A DNA stretch of 64,000 bases from Candidatus Baltobacteraceae bacterium (lineage in GTDB: Bacteria; Vulcanimicrobiota; Vulcanimicrobiia; Vulcanimicrobiales; Vulcanimicrobiaceae): positions 1 through 64,000 of the forward strand of contig DATJTX010000039.1 in the NCBI GenBank assembly GCA_035502855.1. Direction: 5' to 3'. Below the pieces are notes generated by a model that saw nothing but the letters and a program-made list of their open reading frames with translations, was not told the origin of the DNA and did not search any database. The translations under genes were made by a program, and so were the position numbers. Shown one piece after another: positions 60,676 to 64,000 of this stretch. Positions within the stretch are counted from its first letter, which is position 1. The number at the start of each line of letters is the position of its first letter.

Positions 60676-62006
60676 ACTCGTATTATAGCGATTTCGTGCG
60701 CACGTTTGGAAACGTGCTCTTCGCGGTCAGCCTCTTCGCCGTCTGGGGTGTGCTGACGGTCATCGGCGTCATCGTCGATCAGGGCAAAGACCCTTCGGTC
60801 TATTTCGGCAGCTATCCGGCGCCGATCGCGCGCGCGATCCTGCGTCTCAATTTCGACAACATCTATCACTCGCCATGGTATGTCGGCATCATCGGCCTGA
60901 TACTTCTCTCGTTGACGGTGTGCACGTTCAAGCGCGTGATTCCCGCACGGCTGCCCCCGCTGCGCCCGGTCAAGATCGACAAGATCCCGCTGCACGCGAG
61001 CATCGACGTTCCCGGCGACGAACGCAGCGTGCGCGAGCGGGTGGAGAACTTCTTTCGTTCGCGGGGCTGGCAGCTGCGCAAACGCGAGTTCGACGGCACC
61101 GAGTGGACCTTCGCCGATAAGCACAACTGGGCTCGGCGCGGCGTGCTGGTGGCTCATATCGGCTTCGTGATCATCGCCGCCGGCACCACGCTGTATTGGG
61201 CCCGCGGTTTTTCGGGCGACACGGTGGTCGTAACCGGAGGGTCGGTCGAAATACCGCAGACCAAAGCGATCATTCACCTCGACTCGTTCGCCTACACGAT
61301 CACGCCGGTGCTGACCAAGGGCGGCATGGTCTATCAACCGACCGACTACGTTTCGCACGTCACGGTGACCGGCAACAACGGCATCCCGACGCCGATGATC
61401 GTGCGCGTGAACCACCCGATCGACGTCGACAAGACGCTGTACTACCAGGCCAGTTACGGATTCGCGACGCGCTTTCGCGTGACGCACGACGGAAAAGAGG
61501 TCCCCTCGCTCTCGCAGCGCGTGCTCCTGGAGGGCGATGCGCTGAACATTCCCGGCACGCGGTTAGCCGTGAATTACGACCGCTTCGTGCCAACGGTCGA
61601 CCGCGAAAGCGGGATGCCTTCGGCCGATCCGCGCGTCAACGATCCGGCCGTCGTCATCACCGTATCCGACGGCGGTGTGCAGACCGGCACCGCGCTCGTG
61701 CCTCTGCACAGCTGGGTCGATTTGGGCGGCGGCTGGCGCATCGTGCCGAGCACCTATCTCCTCTACAGCGGCATCCAGTATCGCTACGATCCGGGAATTC
61801 CGCTGGTCGGCATCGGTGCGCTCGTTCTCGTCGCCGGATTGTTGATCTCGTTCTACTTTTTGCCGGCGCGGCTCTACGCTCGCGTCGATCCGGCGCCGGG
61901 AGGACGCTGGACGGTTGGCGTAGCGGCCACGACCGTTAAGGGTTACGATATGTTCGAGTCGCAGTTTCGGGGATTGATCTCCGAGTTTTCCGCGGAGGCG
62001 CCATGA
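60660..62006 (+). CDS. resB: cytochrome c biogenesis protein ResB (Ccs1)
   Basis: 448 residues from GTG 60660. N-terminal helices (GNVLFAVSLFAVWGVLTVIGVIVDQG), a helix before VCTFKRVIPARLPPLRP, and a third (ARRGVLVAHIGFVIIAAGTTLYW) flank a long extracytoplasmic domain (about 190-380) and end in a last helix (LVGIGALVLVAGLLISFYF). This is the Ccs1/ResB fold. With CcsA it ferries heme and attaches it to apocytochromes c. It lies inside the tatC end and overlaps resC by ATGA. Confidence 0.93.
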   Translation: MVAKLDSYYSDFVRTFGNVLFAVSLFAVWGVLTVIGVIVDQGKDPSVYFGSYPAPIARAILRLNFDNIYHSPWYVGIIGLILLSLTVCTFKRVIPARLPPLRPVKIDKIPLHASIDVPGDERSVRERVENFFRSRGWQLRKREFDGTEWTFADKHNWARRGVLVAHIGFVIIAAGTTLYWARGFSGDTVVVTGGSVEIPQTKAIIHLDSFAYTITPVLTKGGMVYQPTDYVSHVTVTGNNGIPTPMIVRVNHPIDVDKTLYYQASYGFATRFRVTHDGKEVPSLSQRVLLEGDALNIPGTRLAVNYDRFVPTVDRESGMPSADPRVNDPAVVITVSDGGVQTGTALVPLHSWVDLGGGWRIVPSTYLLYSGIQYRYDPGIPLVGIGALVLVAGLLISFYFLPARLYARVDPAPGGRWTVGVAATTVKGYDMFESQFRGLISEFSAEAP

Positions 62007-63004
62007 AGGGACATTTGCAGGTCGACGAGCTCTTGATGATCATCGCGATCGCGTGCTACGTGCTGGGCGCGCTTGCACTGCTCGTCTATTTCTTTTCGCG
62101 GGAGGAATGGCTGCGCAATCTCGGCGCGCCGCTGGCGATCGCCGGCTGCATCGCACAATTCGCGCAACTCGGCGTGCGTTGGGAGCTCACCGGCATCTGG
62201 CCGCTGCTCAACCTCTACGGCTCGCTCTCGCTCTTTGCGGCGATGTCGGTCGCGATCTTCATCGGGTTCGCGTGGCGCTACAAGGCATGGTATGCCGGCG
62301 GATTCGTTCTGGCCCTGGCCGCAATCGCACTCGCCTACGGGGTGACCTGGAACGAGGGTACGATGCCGGCGGTGCCGTCGCTGCAATCCTATTGGGCGAA
62401 GATCCACGTCCCGATCGTCGTTTCGTCGTATGCCGCATTCTTGGTGGCGTTCGTCTTCTCGGTGATCTATCTGATCAAATATTACGCCGAAGATCACTTT
62501 GAAGGAAAAGGAGTTCTCGCCGCAATCGGCGCCCGGCAAGCTCACCTGTCGGGAGGATACGCGGGCGCGTCGATGGCGATCGCCGACGCTGGCTCGCCGG
62601 CACCGCCCCCGTATACGATCCGTCACGATACGCCGGCCATCGACGCAGCCGCCGCTGCCGGCAATGCCACCGCGGTCTGGCTGAAGTCGCTTCCTTCGCT
62701 CGCCCAACTCGACGTGATCGTCTATCGCGCGGTTGCGATCGGCTTGCCGCTGATCTCGATCGGCATCATCACCGGCGCCGCCTGGGCGAAAGAAGCCTGG
62801 GGCGCCTATTGGCAGTGGGATCCGAAGGAGACCGCCGCGCTCGCGACCTGGATCGTCTATCTCGCGTTCATGCATCTGCACACGCGCAACAATTGGCGCG
62901 GCCTACGCACCAACTGGGTCAGCGTCGCCGGCTTCATGCTCGTGATCTTCACCTACCTCGGCGTCAACATCTGGATCAGCGGCCTGCACTCCTACAAAGT
63001 GTAG
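62003..63004 (+). CDS. resC: cytochrome c biogenesis protein ResC/CcsA
   Basis: 333 residues with eight helices. WAKEAWGAYWQWDPKETAALATWIVYLAFMHLH is the tryptophan-rich WxWDPKE heme-handling motif near the C-terminus, preceded by a His-containing helix, as in CcsA/ResC. A variable extracytoplasmic insertion (about 175-215) is longer than usual. It takes heme through the membrane and, with ResB, attaches it to CxxCH. No cytochrome c gene is in the window. The TAG stop at 63002-63004 is the left edge of the inverted-repeat element. Confidence 0.94.
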   Translation: MKGHLQVDELLMIIAIACYVLGALALLVYFFSREEWLRNLGAPLAIAGCIAQFAQLGVRWELTGIWPLLNLYGSLSLFAAMSVAIFIGFAWRYKAWYAGGFVLALAAIALAYGVTWNEGTMPAVPSLQSYWAKIHVPIVVSSYAAFLVAFVFSVIYLIKYYAEDHFEGKGVLAAIGARQAHLSGGYAGASMAIADAGSPAPPPYTIRHDTPAIDAAAAAGNATAVWLKSLPSLAQLDVIVYRAVAIGLPLISIGIITGAAWAKEAWGAYWQWDPKETAALATWIVYLAFMHLHTRNNWRGLRTNWVSVAGFMLVIFTYLGVNIWISGLHSYKV

Positions 63005-63191
63005 AAACGTGACGCCGTAAGGCCTGCGCCGTTGCTGCCAAGCGAAAACTCGAAGTTTTTGCGCCATTCGCAGGATGCGATATTCCTTTGGACGTGGCGC
63101 AAAAACTCGGTAGCAGGAGCGCCACACGAGGTGGCGCGAGGAGTGGTTTCGCGGGCAGCAGCGGCGCAGGCCGCCGGCGTCACGTTTCGTA
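63001..63191. repeat. MITE-like inverted-repeat element
   Basis: Two outer arms (63004-63039 and 63154-63188) are inverted copies: 14 plus 18 paired bases, one mismatch and a 3/2-base bulge. GTA flanks both ends (63001-63003 and 63189-63191), a possible 3-bp target duplication. Inside are two more perfect stems, 63054-63066 with 63095-63107 (13 bp) and GCGCCAC / GTGGCGC at 63119-63137. It has no coding capacity. The left end overlaps the resC stop codon. Confidence 0.6.
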
Positions 63192-63225
63192 ACGGCGTGG
63201 CGTCCAGACGGTGGAGGATTTCAAA

Positions 63226-63768
63226 ATGCTTAGCTGGTTTGCCAAACGCTGGCTCGACAAGTTCGGTCGCGAATGGGGCTACGACGTTTCCTACATGCAT
63301 GACGTGCTCGACGCGGGCGGATACGAGGCGCTCAAGCCGATGATCGCGCTGCAAAAAGTCTCGGCGTATCGCGGCGGCGCTCCGCCGGACGCCCTCTTCA
63401 CGGCGGGCCTGGTCGCGGCGCGCGCAGGCGACTGCGGGCCCTGTTTACAGCTTGGCGTGACCATGGCCGAGCGCGGCGGAATGCGCGCGGAGCAGATCGC
63501 CGCCGTGCTCACGCACGATCGCGAGGCGATGACCGACGACGTTCGGATCGCGTACGATTTCGCAAACGCGGCCATCGCCCGTGACGGCTGGGACAAGCCG
63601 GCTCGCGAAGCAGCCGTCGAGCGTTTCGGCAAGCGCGCGATGATCGCGATGAGCTACGCTATCGCCGTTGCCGGATTCTACCCGGCGTTCAAATACGCGC
63701 TCGGAGCCGCGCACGCGTGCCAGCGGATACGCGTCGGCACGCGCGACGTGGTGCCCGCGGCCGTATGA
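63226..63768 (+). CDS. CMD/AhpD-like protein linked to an ECF sigma factor
   Basis: 180 residues. ATG 63226 is set by GGAGG nine bases upstream. The sequence is all-helical; the centre carries AARAGDCGPCLQLGVTMAERGGM, a CxxC in an AhpD-like helix pair of the carboxymuconolactone decarboxylase family (alkylhydroperoxidase core). Such proteins are redox-active or act on hydroxy acids. The stop overlaps an ECF sigma gene by ATGA, and CMD genes are a known partner of ECF41 sigma factors, which supports both calls. Confidence 0.75.
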   Translation: MLSWFAKRWLDKFGREWGYDVSYMHDVLDAGGYEALKPMIALQKVSAYRGGAPPDALFTAGLVAARAGDCGPCLQLGVTMAERGGMRAEQIAAVLTHDREAMTDDVRIAYDFANAAIARDGWDKPAREAAVERFGKRAMIAMSYAIAVAGFYPAFKYALGAAHACQRIRVGTRDVVPAAV

Positions 63769-64000
63769 CCGACGTGCAAACGCTCGTCGAGCGCGAACGC
63801 GCGCGGCTCGTACGCCACGCGTATCATATGCTCGGCACGATGACCGACGCGGAAGACGTCGTGCAAGACGCCTTCGTGAGGTGGCATCGCGCCGACACCT
63901 CCGGCGTGCGCGATCCGCACGCTTTCCTGCGTGCGACCGTTACGCATCTCGCGCTCGATCGGCTTCGCGCGCGCAAGCGCTCGCGCGAGACCTACATCGG
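63765..64000 (+). CDS. ECF sigma factor, ECF41-like, 3'-partial
   Basis: The first 78 residues reach the window edge. LVRHAYHMLGTMTDAEDVVQDAFVRWHRADTSGVRDPHAFLRATVTHLALDRLRARKRSRETYI is region 2 of an ECF sigma factor, with the DAEDxVQ core-binding helix and the -10 recognition helix. The start overlaps the CMD-like gene. ECF41 members carry a C-terminal SnoaL-like domain in place of a membrane anti-sigma factor; whether it is present here lies beyond the edge. Confidence 0.88.
   Translation, partial: MTDVQTLVERERARLVRHAYHMLGTMTDAEDVVQDAFVRWHRADTSGVRDPHAFLRATVTHLALDRLRARKRSRETYI

Noticed and set aside
1-64000. tRNA, rRNA or CRISPR arrays
   Set aside because: No cloverleaf-like segment with a TTCGA loop and no regularly spaced direct repeats were found on reading both strands; a covariance-model search would be needed to exclude small RNAs.

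Overview
The window is a high-GC, densely packed bacterial chromosome segment with about 52 intact protein genes, two adjacent decayed genes, and no tRNA, rRNA or CRISPR array that I can see. Short ATGA/GTGA overlaps and GTG starts are common. The gene content suggests an aerobic or facultative bacterium with an extracytoplasmic compartment: menaquinone-type polyprenyl and UbiE steps, system II (ResB/ResC) cytochrome c assembly, a Tat translocase, L-aspartate oxidase and a CpxP/Spy-like secreted protein. The style recalls under-sampled phyla such as Eremiobacterota (WPS-2), but that is an impression and not a demonstrated assignment.

Layout. 1-2.7 kb: a partial gene, two decayed genes (the second an ogt remnant lacking its active site) and an intact Ada-AlkA fusion. 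2.7-6 kb: retropepsin-like protease, then a divergent HxlR regulator/membrane protein pair with overlapping promoters, and an MFS exporter. 6-10 kb: a large Lhr-type helicase. 10-16 kb: secreted and membrane proteins, including a PQQ-type propeller, a DoxX-like protein, a glycosyltransferase-like membrane protein and a YSQQ-repeat protein. 16-22 kb: ketopantoate reductase, a GH47 mannosidase, a lipoprotein, a His-rich membrane protein, a PAS sensor and an HTH-GAF regulator. 22-31 kb: proline dehydrogenase with a DapA-family aldolase, an OPT transporter, and two LuxR-LAL-type ATPases (one without its HTH) around a small PAS-like protein.

31-34.3 kb (minus strand) is the best candidate for an undescribed system: a 49-aa secreted Pro/Ser peptide, a single-chain TfuA-YcaO fusion, a SAM methyltransferase and a His-rich 95-aa protein. 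This resembles a RiPP or protein-thioamidation cluster. 34.6-37.3 kb is a visibly AT-richer defence insert carrying a DUF429 RNase H-fold protein and an AbiE type IV toxin-antitoxin pair with an 87-bp symmetric operator.

37-54 kb is mostly housekeeping: a PDZ/GAF membrane sensor, an MscS channel, nadABC, a Spy-like protein, Xaa-Pro aminopeptidase, an NCS1 permease, a NatAB-like ABC exporter, glutaredoxin, RsmI, and MetG with a translationally coupled diguanylate cyclase. 54-64 kb: TatD behind a structured leader, an M61 peptidase, a PLD-like protein, then one run of ubiE, polyprenyl diphosphate synthase, tatA, tatC, resB and resC. That run puts quinone synthesis, Tat export and cytochrome c assembly together, as expected for building a respiratory chain. 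The window ends with a hairpin element and a CMD-like gene coupled to an ECF41-like sigma factor that runs off the edge.
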